From NCBI GenBank assembly GCA_032690845.1, contig CM064420.1, positions 64,902,707 through 64,966,706 on the forward strand: 64,000 nt of DNA, given 5' to 3'. Source of the DNA: Eleusine coracana subsp. coracana. Lineage: Eukaryota > Streptophyta > Magnoliopsida > Poales > Poaceae. How positions within the stretch are numbered: position 1 is the stretch's first letter; every line of letters starts with the position of its first letter. Shown here one piece after another: positions 1 to 11,087 of this stretch. A model generated the notes under the pieces. That model was given only the letters and a program-made list of their open reading frames with translations, did not search any database and was not told where the DNA came from. The translations under genes were made by a program, and so were the position numbers.

Positions 1-1395
1 GCGTTTTCAATCGACTGATGAGGAGGATTTCCGAAATACTAAAGCACAAAAGCCTGTACAATTTCGATAGTTTCTACTTTCTAGACACTTGAAACTTCTA
101 TCTTTCATCACCCACTGGGTCAACCATGAAGCCAGGGGCGACCGGCGACGTTGCGGATGACGCTTGGGACAGTGTCGCTGGCTGTCATCGTCTCCGTACA
201 TGGCTTCTATCTACTACTACCACGGGAGGAGCAAATGTCGAGCTTCCGGTCCTCGTCCTGTGCTGCTCAGTGCTCATTTCATGGCCGTTTACGGCTGACA
301 GACCTTGCGCCGGTTACTGTAGTCGTCGTTAAAACCTGCGCTGCTCGTTTCATGATCTCGAAGCAACAAAAGAGGGGTTGACCATGTAAGGAGATGGACG
401 GGAGCTGGCATATGATGCATCATACCATAAGGCCATAGGGGGTTGACCTTGTAACCGGGAGCATCTAGGAACGAGCGATAGAAAAAGTTACGAGGCGAGA
501 GAGATACTACATTGAGATACGTCTATAGTACAGTGTTTCAGTGCACAATATTGCAATGGCACAATCAAGCCGACGCGTCCAAAGGGCGCGTGCAACAATT
601 ACTACTTGAACACAGTTTACACAAGGCAAGAATAATGTCTTTGACTTGAAGCTCAAATTGCATGTCAGCATCTCTTTCGACATTACATGAACAGGGGTGC
701 AAAAGGGCGATAGCTCAGATGAGGACAATTACTTCATATCAAGACAAGAGAGTGAAATATGGAATAAAACTTTTGTTGACTATGCAAGGAAACTTCACAT
801 GAATGACTGAATTGTTACATCATTTGGGACACTTGCTCTGATATATATTACATGGACTACATACACATGCTTCTAAACATACAGTTGAATCAACTACTTC
901 TCAACGACATATATCTGACATATCAGAATATAACTGAGACATTATACATGACATCAGAAACCTATGACCTATGGACTATATATGATGATGCAAATGTTTT
1001 AGCTAAATAGACACCTAAAATGCCGAAGTTAGTTCTTTACAGGAGACAGGTATGATGAAATCAAAAGACATGGCTACCGATGCTAATTACACCAAAGAAT
1101 GCCCCTTCTCATGGAGCTCAAGGCTCAAATGGACTGCTGTCTCAGAAGCATTCATGATGAGGGCTAGATTGATTTGAGTCTCCAGTTAGAAATACACAAG
1201 CGTTATTAGCCTTTACATGTTGTCACCATTGCCAATAAGAGATCAGCTGTTCCAAGTTATCATGAAGCAGCCATATTAATCTGACTCTTCACAGGTTATT
1301 GAATGGCCTGCCTCTTGAATTAATAGGAATGTACATGAAACTTGCAGGTCTGGGACTGGCAATACTACCAACCACATGCATTTTGTTCTTCGAGC
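1..1395. other. Intergenic DNA downstream of the PWWP gene
   Basis: No coding region, RNA gene or clear repeat is visible. The stretch becomes AT-rich after about 480 and leads into the 3' end of the minus-strand PWWP gene, so its right part probably holds that gene's 3' untranslated region. All open frames are short and lack recognisable domains. Confidence 0.5.
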
Positions 1396-4300
1396 CTATG
1401 GTGCATCTCGCACCGAGGGGCTTGCCATTCTAGCATGGTGAGCAACGGCTAAAGGTGGCCTGCCAATGGCTTCCAATATTCTAGTGAACACAACCTTTGT
1501 CGGGACACAAGTGACCAGTGGAACTGCTCCCTCTGCTTTAATTAAACCACCAAAAATGCCACTGCTCCAATGCGCCTTTGCTTGACCACCCTTGCCATGT
1601 TTCCTTTTTCCAGTGGAAATGACAGAGAGGCTTGCTTTCTTGGATGACTTCTTCTGAGACTTTGCAGATGACCTCTTAGATTTTGAGGTGCTTTTCTTAT
1701 CCAACTTAACATGGTGATTTGAAGAAGCCGAGTGCTTCCTAACAGATGGTTTCATCTCCCAGTCAGAATACAAAAGACTACCATCATAATCTCCATCCAC
1801 CGATGCTCCTGAAGGATTCGAACGGGGAACTCTTTGCATGGTAGTTCTCCTGCCTGTTGGCCAAGCAGGTGGCGCTGCTGTGCTCTCTTGCAGACTAGTA
1901 TCCCCACGGAAAACCAGATGATCAGTGGAACCATCTTCAAGTATTTCAATTTGGATAGGGTGCCCAATGATTGCTTTGCCATTTAGCCTGCTCATTAAGC
2001 AGACAAGAGGAACATGCTCTCCCTGATAGCTGGCCTGGACTTTCAAGTCAACATCAAACAGCATTGGTCCCATGCCACTAAAACGTGAAGTGAAATTTCC
2101 TTGGTAAAATGATGATCCATCCCAACATGCATTCCGATCAACATGAAATGTTCGGTCAGGATCCTTCTTTAGATTAAACATCTTTGAAGATTCATTCTCA
2201 TAATCATTAAAAAAACTGTAGCCTCTACTAAGATCTCTTGAGGTTCTCAAGGATGAAGGGTATTTTTTACCCTGGTACAAGTTAACATCTGACTGGCATG
2301 TGTCCTCAAATAAATCTGTTTCATCAGAATCATAAATGGGCTCCTCTTTAATTTGGTAAAAGCTTTGTCCCAAATATTGCTCACCGGAGGTTTGCATACC
2401 TTCTGTTCTAGGATCGCCACCATTTGTCTTATGCAACGATCCTTTGATTGAACCAGCAGATTTTTTTAACCAGGTATTTCCGTCTGTCATATCCACCAAT
2501 CTCTTTCCTGCATTACGGCTGTTACGTTTACCTTTCATATGCCACTGAGAGACACCCAGCTCAGACGAACCATCCTCTTCTCCTGAATCATTTGACTGAG
2601 GCACATAAGTAGAATAGCTCATCTCATTGTCATCATAATCCATGTGCCTGAACTTGTCAGAAACTGGGAGGGAATAAAGATCAGGAGCACATGACTCTAA
2701 AGGCAGAATCACATTTGCACCTGCCCAGAAGATTTCCATAATAATTAGTGATCAAATAAGAATAAAATTCAAATCTCCACAGGAAACTAAAAAATGGTAG
2801 TACTAACAGAATACGAACGGCAGCATGAAGGTTAAGAGGAAAACAGAAACCACAACAGAACAGACATTAAATACATCAACTATTTATTTACAACTTCCAG
2901 GAAATCTGCTTGTTACTGGACCAGGTCCAAGGGGTGCCTCTGTTTGTTGTTTCATGAGATTTTTCTTAGCATAGTCAGCTTACTCAGTCAAATTTCAACT
3001 GTGTCTAAAGGACAAGCATACAAATCAATAATGCTGCAACAGTACACAGCCAACCCCATGATTTGAATAGATGATCTTGATAAATTTGCAGTTTAGGAAT
3101 AAGTTATGGTAATTAAGTACTTCATCACCCTTAACAAATAAGGTAAGCAGTTTGTGTTACTTAGGAATGATTTAAACTTAAGTGTGTATATGAAGATCAG
3201 CAATAAGGTAAATAGGTAAGTCAATAATGCAATCTGAAGCAGTTTTGCATGCCGAGAAAGTTCAAAACATATTTTGTGAGGGATTGAAACAATGTTTATC
3301 AATATTGCTCCTATGATCAATTTTCAGGCCACAGCCCACAGTCCATGTGAGCCTACTATTTATCTAATAGAAGGAAAAAATATGTACAGACTGGATCTTT
3401 GCATCTTTTTTTGAATTATGTTGTGCTACAATATGTCAGACATTTTCTGAAAATGAAACATGAATTTGAATTCTAAGTTCTTAAAAAACATTTGAAAGGA
3501 CAAATAAGCATATAAACATACTTCGCAATAGTTCAGCATCATCTTCGGTCTCACTTTCTGAGAATTGCCTCTCTGAGGAATCCGTTCCTTGCTTCTCAAA
3601 GTCAGAAGATGTATGTTCCTCAGAAAATGCGCCAGAATTCTGAAGATTACTTTCAGTCTCAAAATCAGCTCCAGCAGAAGCCATTTGTAATGAAGGTACA
3701 TCACTATGACTATGAGTTTCACCAGAATCACTAGGCATGTATGTATATCTGCTTCGCCTGGACCGAAAGGTGGCTAGCGATGAATTGTTATTGTCTCCGA
3801 TTAAGCAAGACTCGTAATCACCATTTTGCTTTAGGTGACGAGGCAATTCTTTACTGGTCTGGAAAACTTGAGAAAGTGGCCTCCGTCTATCTGAGTTTGA
3901 AATGAGCGAGTCTTCGAAATCACTTCCATCTGATTTACTCTTCTTCACAATTATATTTTTCTCCTTGCTGCCTGAAGTTGCACCTCTCACATTAGTGAAA
4001 TCACTCGTGTGAGTATTGACAGCATTTACTGGAGCAAGAGATTCTGAAAATTTTCTCTTTGAACCAGCATGGGCCAAACAATGCTCAGATTCTTTTTTTA
4101 CATTCGAAGGAACAGATGCATCTTTCCTTTTTTTACTCTTTTTGCTCTTGTAGCGAGTACTTCCAAGGTCTTTGTGGTGTTTAGTACAAGCTGCATTTCA
4201 TCGATACAACTGAGCTTTGTAAGCAGCATGCTCAATGTTCATGCATGACCTATAAGTTAAGAAACAGAATTAAATTATGTAACAGTTATCCAAAGAGCAC

Positions 4301-6314
4301 TTACCGGAACTGTTACCATGTGATTCAGGTCTGAAACCCTGAGTCTGATATGATGCAAGCTGCTTTCTTTCCAATTCAAGGGCATGAAGAATAGCATCTT
4401 CTCTCCGTGCATATTTCTCTCTTTTCTTCACAAGTGTCCCTTGAGTAGCCTCTGCCTTCTCAATACAAGCATCAAATTCCCCACATCTAAAAGCTTTAAC
4501 ACGCTTTGATTTCTCAAGATTGTACCAATCCCTGAATAAACAGAAGGATAAAATTTAATGCAAAAAGAAGGTATTTAAGGAACTTCCATTTTCAGAAATT
4601 CCAATTTTTGCTTTCTTGTGCACTATTTTGATATAGACCAAATCATAAAAAAATGAAAAGTTGGCTATTATTTTCGTAAGTAGGATGAAGCAGTAACAAC
4701 TAGAAGGAATTAAAAAGAATACAAAAGTAGTTAGGCTTATCTCTAGCCAGACCCAGCTTGCTGACTAAAGATTTCAGTTGTGGAAGTGTTTATGAATGAA
4801 AGAGATTTGCAAATGAAACCTAGTTAGTAGATAGTATTCCAGGGCATCAAAATTATCAAATAAACAGAACAAAGGCTAAACGATGTAACTAGCAATCATT
4901 TGTCAAAACGTATTCATTGGACGATATTCCGATAATAATATCATAAGAGGTGATGACACGATCTTCTAAACTGAGAACAATGGAAGTAAGTACAATCAAG
5001 AACAGGTATTAGGGCTTGTACAGATTCATGAGCATAGGTACCTAAATAATTTGACAAAGCATTCTCTCTTCTCTTCAATGCATTTCTCTGTTCCATTTCA
5101 TTGAGATATTAAAAGGACGCACATGAAAATACACACAAGAGCAAATTCATCAATGGAGTGCTTTCCCTTTTTCTCTCTCCCATTTTTGTCCGTGTGCGTG
5201 TGTGATTGTTTTATGACATTAACATTATTAGTCTTCTTGTCCTAATATCATCAATAGAAAAACGAGAGAGTACATTTTTGGCATATGAAAAGGTACTAGA
5301 GTGAACTAATAACCACCAATACTTTTCCACCATGCAGTTAAGTTTAACTGAATTACAAATAAGGAACTACATGGAAAACAAATTCTCCTGCATCATACCT
5401 ACAAACAAATTTAGCAGTTTAGAACGTGAAATAGTATATTTAATTGTTCACACATAGAGCAAGTACAAAAGTTCTAATACTATATATCGTCTGTTTTAGT
5501 TCAGAAAATAATGGGCCCCTGTGAGCAATGTGAAATCAAAATTTGTCTGCACAATCTAACTACTTATATCAAACAACATGTCGAGCCTAAAATATAAAAT
5601 GACTATGAGGCCAGATATTTCTGTGTTCTTCATAAAGTAATCATTAAAATGTAATCCAATTTGTTCATTCAAGATCGATCTGTCTGATAATAAAATCGTT
5701 AATACAGGTATGAATCACACAGGAAACTTTAGCAAATCTAATAAAGAACAAATAACAGTATCAGAACATAATCAATACAAATCCTACAAACAAGAGCTCT
5801 AATTTTCTGCAAAGCACATAATAATAAGCCACACAAGTCGAAACAAAGGAACTATAACTGAGTTTGACTATAAGCATGGAACAACCCTATGCCCGGTACA
5901 CCCCATATTTTTTTTTTCTAACAAACAATTCAGCGTCCCCCAAGGATCACTGAAACAGAATAATTCGGCGTCCCCCAAGGATCATCGAAACAGAATAATT
6001 CGACGTCCCCCAAGGATCAGAAGTAACAAGAATCTGAAACGTGCATACGGCATAGGCCTCAGACATAGGGAAGAAAATATGAAACGGGAGCAAAAAGCTT
6101 ACACGCTGGCGTCCTCCCGACCAAGGAGCTTGACCGGCGTGCCAGACCTCGGCGACATGATCTGAGACGGCGGGAGCTCGTCTTGCCCCAGGATCCTGCC
6201 CGGCCACCACGACCCGTTCCTCCGCCGCACCCACACGATTGTCCCTGGCGAGGTCTCGCCGACGCCGCAGCAGCCCCCATCCCCGTCCGGTCCTCCCTCC
6301 GAGCTTGCCACCAT
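1396..6314 (-). CDS. PWWP-domain (Tudor/PWWP/MBT superfamily) protein
   Basis: Four coding exons on the minus strand: 6314-6103, 4531-4305, 4190-3522 and 2720-1396, giving 810 residues; each junction is GT-AG and preserves frame. The N-terminal exon carries a PWWP domain at about residues 22-95, seen as GTIVWVRRRNGSWWPGRI followed by PVKLLG and, across the first splice, DWYNLEKSKRVKAFR. PWWP domains bind methylated histone H3 and DNA, so a nuclear chromatin role is expected. This is the family of Arabidopsis At1g51745 and At3g21295. The rest is low-complexity, acidic and serine-rich, with a Lys/Ser-rich nuclear-localisation-like tract (KSTSKSKRSSAKSQKKSSKK) near the C-terminus. The ATG at 6314 is the first in frame; a TTG lies five codons upstream. 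Intron 1 (about 1.57 kb) holds a 35-bp tandem repeat. The precise molecular target is unknown. Confidence 0.85.
5933..6019. repeat. 35-bp tandem repeat in intron 1 of the PWWP gene
   Basis: Two and a half copies of a 35-bp unit start at 5933, 5968 and 6003. Each begins with (G/A)CGTCCCCCAAGGATCA and the full copies continue into GAAACAGAATAATTC. Copies differ at only a few positions, so the expansion is recent. It sits just inside intron 1, near the donor side of the first exon. Confidence 0.9.
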
Positions 6315-7172
6315 TCCGCCTCCCACCAAACCCTAACCGCCGGCCCGCCCGGCTCACCCCGCTCCTAGAAGCCCCCCTCCGCCTCGAGATCCGGCCACCA
6401 TTCAAATCCCGGAGGGAGCCGGCATCCAGAGGCACTCCCTCCCTCGGCGCCGTCCCCGCGCGAGTAATTCCGCCGGGATCACGCTGCCCGTCGCGCCCTC
6501 GTCCCACGCCGGCAGCTTCTAGAAAAGCTCCTCCCTCGCCGAGGCTCCCGGAGCCCCCCTCCTCCTGCAGTCCTGCTCCTCCTTGTTCCTCCGCCTCCGC
6601 CACCGCAGGGGGTAGGGGGGGGGGCTCCGCGCTGTCTCCGGCTCGCTGCCGGCGGAGCGGTTGGTTCCGGCGCGGAATATTATTTGCCTCCTGTTTTGCA
6701 AGAGAAAATAATGTGGGAAATGAAATGGTTTTCTTTTCTATCGGGACAGTTTGGTTCCTTGTTTCGGCTGGTCCGGTCCGCGTGTGAGAGAGAAACAGAG
6801 TGGAATAGCGAGGAAATGCGAAGGAACAGACGGACATGGAAAGGTAACCGACGGGCCGGCTCGAACACGGAAGGAAACGCGTGGGCCGGGTCGGGCCGGG
6901 TGCGCGCGAGCCCGCTTCTCGCGCGCGCTGCTCTGCCGGCGCGCTTGGCCAGCGAGAAGTTGCGGAAACCACGTGGGATGATGCCGTACTGTGTACTACG
7001 GCGCTTGTTTTGCCAGCTGGATTGGTAGTACGGGGCTACGAGCATAGAGCTGCACATGAATACATCCACAGCAACATTGCCGATATATACTAGTAAAATT
7101 TCTTGATTGTTTTTTTGGCAAAATTTCTTGATCGTTTTACGAATTGAGAATGGTCACATAGAATTGTCACTT
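6315..7172. promoter_or_regulatory. GC-rich upstream region of the PWWP gene
   Basis: This is the 5' flank of the minus-strand PWWP gene. About 6315-6960 is strongly GC-rich with many CG dinucleotides, typical of a grass 5' UTR or promoter island, and it turns AT-rich beyond 7080. I see no clear TATA box. Long open frames on both strands here follow from base composition and show no domain. Confidence 0.45.
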
Positions 7173-7175
7173 TTA

Positions 7176-8286
7176 AAGCATCTCCAGCAAAACTAGCTAA
7201 ATTGAGGTTTTAAAATTCAATTTGCAAGTCCATATGTAAAATTTAGGAGCCCAATTTTACTTCCAACTCCAGTAAAAAATTAGACTGTAAATAAGCTCTT
7301 ATATCACGTGAGACCTGTTGCCATAAAAATAAAAAGATTTCCTTCGCTGGTGGGACCCACTTGTCATTGACCTAACAAGAGATCTTCGTGCTCCTCAGCT
7401 CTGCGCCATGGGCGGAGCTTTCAGGGCTCAATCCAGAAAGTAGTCGTCGCAGCCATGCCAGGTGCTCGGGAGCGTGTGAGTCGCCGTCGCCCACGTCTTA
7501 ACCCATCTCTTTCCCCGTGCCCGCTATCCCTTATGCACCCGCTCCCAGCTCAGCGTCGGCCCATGCAGCCAGTCGGCACCTCGATGCGGCGACGTGCTGC
7601 TCGCCCCTGCACCGCGGACCCTGCTTAGGCCCGTCGCTTGCCCGCTCACCATCGTACTGCTCTGAGGCCCCCTTCCGCTGTCGCGCTGCTTCGAGGGCCC
7701 CTCTCACCGCCGCACTGCTCCGAAGTCGTCCGTTCCCTACTCCCATCGGTGCCCTGCTTGATCCGGCCCCAGCGCTGCCCCAATCTCCATCGCGCGCCCT
7801 TGCTTCTTGGAGGCGAGGAGGGAGGTGCCTACGGCTGCTGCCATCGCCTCGCTCCCTTGCTCCTAGATTCAGTCGGGAAAGAAGCCAATCTAGCAGAGGG
7901 CGGCCGGGCCAGCGGCGGCGAGGGGGGGGGGGTCACAGTCGGACCACCGGAGGCGAGGGCGATGGTCGGGCGTTGTGGAGGTGTGGAGGCCGGCTGCGAC
8001 GGTAGGGAGGGCGAGGACGCCATCGGACACAACCACACAAGAGAGAGAAAAAGGGAGAAGAAAAGAAGAAAAAAGGGAAGAAAAAAAAAGAAAAAATGAA
8101 AAAATAGTGGGACCCATAATTGGGATGGTGGATGGGAGGGTACTATTTCTGGGATCTTAGGATTAGATTTTAGAAGGACATGGAAAATATGATCCCATTT
8201 GCAATTCTTATTGGAATTGTTTTTCAACTCTCCCTTTTTAAATTTTAGAGTAGAGACGTGGATAGAAACCTCCATTAGAGATGCTC
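7176..8286. mobile_element. Non-autonomous PIF/Harbinger-like DNA element with GC-rich interior
   Basis: Imperfect terminal inverted repeats (AAGCATCTCCAGC at the left; GAGCATCTCTAATGG read inward from the right) are flanked by TTA at 7173-7175 and 8287-8289, the 3-bp TWA duplication of PIF/Harbinger insertions. Both subterminal regions are AT-rich, whereas about 7380-8040 is very GC-rich. An A/G-rich tract lies at 8040-8100. No transposase is recognisable, so movement would need a helper. A related element lies in the opposite orientation at 46390-47277, sharing motifs such as AAAATTTAGGAG. The GC-rich core may be acquired host sequence; its source is not identified. Confidence 0.75.
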
Positions 8287-8332
8287 TTACTTGCTAGAAA
8301 AATCTCTATAGACTAGCCATATGAGCTCTTAA

Positions 8333-9064
8333 GACTGACTCCAACAGGTGAGGCAATTCTATTTTTACATCTTCAATCGATACTGTGTATTACCGATGTG
8401 GTAAAGGGCAGTAGGCATGTTGCCTTTAAGGAGAGAGGAGATCTAATACATCTCCTCTCTCCTCAAATGCATTTCATCAGCAACACGAGTGAGGCATAGA
8501 CGGCGAGGCAGGGGAGGATGGCGAGGCCGCGAGGAGGCGGGGCTACCAGTGCCAGTTTGCGCGGAAAGGGGCGGTGAGGCCAAAGGCGCGGACAGAGGTG
8601 GTACCTCTAGCTCGCGTCGGGAGGCGGGGCCTCCGAGGCCACGGGGCGGCGTCGCATGGGGCCGCCAACGTGGACGAGGGTGGCAGTGCCAGCTTGTGCA
8701 GATGGGGGCCGGCTCCAGCTCGCGCCTTTGGGGACACCGGCTCCAGCTAGCGCGAGGAGGCAGGGCCGCCGTAATGGACAGGGGCAGTGGCTCCAGCTCA
8801 CTACGGGGGCGGCGTCGCGTGGGGAGGTAGAGCCGTCAGTATTGCGTGGAAAGACAGGGAGACGAGGCCGCTGGCGCAGATGAGGGCGGCGGCGTGGACG
8901 GGGGAGGTAGGGCTGCAACGCGTAGAGATCGCTCGTGACCATTTGCCTCTCTACGCTGCCTCTTCTGTTGGAGTCACTCACCACTGTCTTTCCCATCTGC
9001 TAGTATCACACGAGGCAAAAAAGAATTTACCTCTCCAAAATGCACTCTCTTGTTAAAGTCAGCC
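8333..9064. mobile_element. Second PIF/Harbinger-like element
   Basis: Terminal inverted repeats begin GACTGACTCCAACAGGTGAG at the left and GGCTGACTTTAACAAGAGAG read inward from the right. TAA flanks both ends (8330-8332 and 9065-9067), again the PIF/Harbinger target signature. The element begins 44 bp after the target repeat of the previous one. Like its neighbour it has AT-rich ends and a GC-rich centre (about 8480-8960) with no recognisable transposase. It contains a perfect hairpin at 8430-8462. Confidence 0.75.
8430..8462. repeat. Perfect 13-bp inverted repeat
   Basis: The arm GGAGAGAGGAGAT (8430-8442) is followed by a 7-base loop (8443-8449) and its exact complement (8450-8462). It lies inside the transposon at 8333-9064. 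In RNA it would form a strong stem. Confidence 0.9.
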
Positions 9065-9067
9065 TAA

Positions 9068-11087
9068 ATTGATTCTTGATATATATTGTTAATGTTCCAT
9101 TTTACGATGTCTCAAAACTCTAGAAGGCAGCATGGTTAAGAAAAAACATAATTTTGTAGATTCACATCACAATGTCACGTCTGATGTAACCATTATTTTT
9201 TTTGTCCAAATATAAGAAGAAAAATAGTTTTATGTCAAAATAATAGGGGACAACCTAATGTACCTAACCGAGTCTGTTTATGTTAGCATTACGGTGCCCT
9301 ATTGCTACTTAAGTCATCAAATGCAAATAAAAGTATATCTTCTTATGAAAGATTATTTTCTAGTATTTCCTATTCATTAATTAAAAGCGATTTAAAAAAC
9401 TATTTTGCAGCTATTGTTTAAAAAAATCTATATAATGTGTAGGGTGAGTATTAAAATTAAAGAGTATTTTGCTATATTATTTAATAGGATAACAACGTGG
9501 ATGGGATCAATTACCCTAAAATAAGGTGGACAATTTTGAGTAAAACTATCAAACATGGGGTGCAGATATTTCAACACAAGAAAAATGAAACATCCAAATT
9601 TAAATACTCTAGGGACGGTAATGGATTGTGGCCCACGGGTCCTAAGAGGATCCTAATCAGGTCTTACACATTTTTAGGCCTAAAATGAATAAGATTTCAA
9701 CCCGACTCTTTTATCCGGCTCTCAACAAATCTAGTATTCAAATAAGAAAAACAGAAAAATCATGGTGGGTTAAAACTTGATCTATTACTTTTATTCTATT
9801 CAGTTTTGCCATTTTCCTTTGATTTGAACGGACTGAATTTGAGTTTGTTTTTTTGAACCAATGCAGATTTGAACGGGCTGAATTTGAGTTTGTCTCTTTG
9901 AACCAATGCAGATTTGAACGGACTGAACTTGAGTTTGCCTTTTTGAGCCAATGCAAATTTGAGTATCCCGCGGGAGTTAACCAATGTCACAACTCACAAG
10001 GCAGTACATCCAACATCGAAGCTATTTCAAAAGAAAAAAAAACTTCGAAAAGCTACAGAATAAGTCTGAACTCTGAACAACTGAGCAGAGCGAGTGGGAT
10101 CAGGATCCTACGCAGTCGGGGGCACGGCACTGTGGCTCGCGGATCTTGGCGGTGAGGATTACCACTCCATGTAGCACCACATGCAGCTCAACATGTGCTT
10201 CAGCGACTGAAGCAGGGGGGTCTCGCTGCCTTGCCATGCCAGATGACAAGTCAACAACGGCCCAACAACGGCGGAGACGGGTGGCTGTGGGAGTCACGGC
10301 ACGGCGAGCCGCTAGATCAGTGACTGGGAGTGGAGGGCAAAAGCTGGCATTTGGATGAATTGCGCAAATCCATTGCTAATCGAAGCCACTGGCACTCAAT
10401 ATTCCCGCCCCAGTTCGTCGGTCTCGGCAATTATCGCTGGTGCAGGTGCTGCTGCCCGATTCAGTTTCACTGTCTTTCTATGTTGCTCATATTTTTTGTT
10501 GCTGCAATTAATTCTTTCAGTGTTGCATTCAGACTTTTAGGGACTTCGCCATGTGGAGCGTAAAGGATTGGGCGGTTGAAGGGTCAATTGTTCTCCACAT
10601 TATCAGGTAAGATTATCGGCCAGCACGCAGAATCAATTTTTAAGTAAATTCCCAGGGTATTTGAGACACCATGCCAAGGTTGACATGGATCTTAGATCTA
10701 TATTGCTGTATATGTACCTTTTTTTTCTGTATTGGGAGATAATATCATAATAGCATTTCCAGGAAAATAAATGTATCCACCAAACCTAAGTCAGGTATCT
10801 GTAAGCTAACCATTGGAATCGATAATAGGATGCAATGAGAAGCTGTTGACAGTGCCAGAATGCTGAATCAGAAGCACATCACTGTTCCATAAGAACTGTT
10901 TAAGTGTACATACAAGAAGACGAAGTTAAACATGAACTACTTGTCAACAAGTTCTGATAGCAGGAAGTAGAGACAGCAGTTTTTAGGTCCTATGATCCTT
11001 GTCTAATAAGTCAGCACCTCATTAGATGATAAAGAATGGACCAGCATGCATGGCATGTCATCTGGGTAAACATTATAATGGATACAT
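9068..11087. other. Intergenic DNA between transposons and the bHLH gene
   Basis: About 9068-9780 is AT-rich with nothing recognisable. A 45-bp minisatellite lies at 9821-9955. About 10080-10360 is GC-richer with short open frames but no domain. The right end probably holds the bHLH gene's 3' untranslated region. Confidence 0.4.
9821..9955. repeat. 45-bp minisatellite, three copies
   Basis: Copies start at 9821, 9866 and 9911 with GATTTGAACGG and end in GAACCAATGCA or GAGCCAATGCA. The period is exactly 45 bp, a multiple of three, so the array stays open in several frames and produces a repetitive open frame on each strand. A degenerate fourth start follows at about 9955. There is no evidence that it is coding. 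Confidence 0.9.

Noticed and set aside
1800..1825. tRNA B-box-like GTTCGAATC on the minus strand
   Set aside because: It lies in the middle of the PWWP gene's last coding exon with no cloverleaf around it.
6239..6787. 182-residue Pro/Arg/Ser-rich frame on the plus strand
   Set aside because: Lies across the PWWP gene's first exon and promoter island; composition is that of GC-rich DNA and no motif is present.
7517..8099. Overlapping open frames that could be a gene
   Set aside because: They fall inside the GC-rich core of a Harbinger-like element and match no domain; at best a captured fragment.
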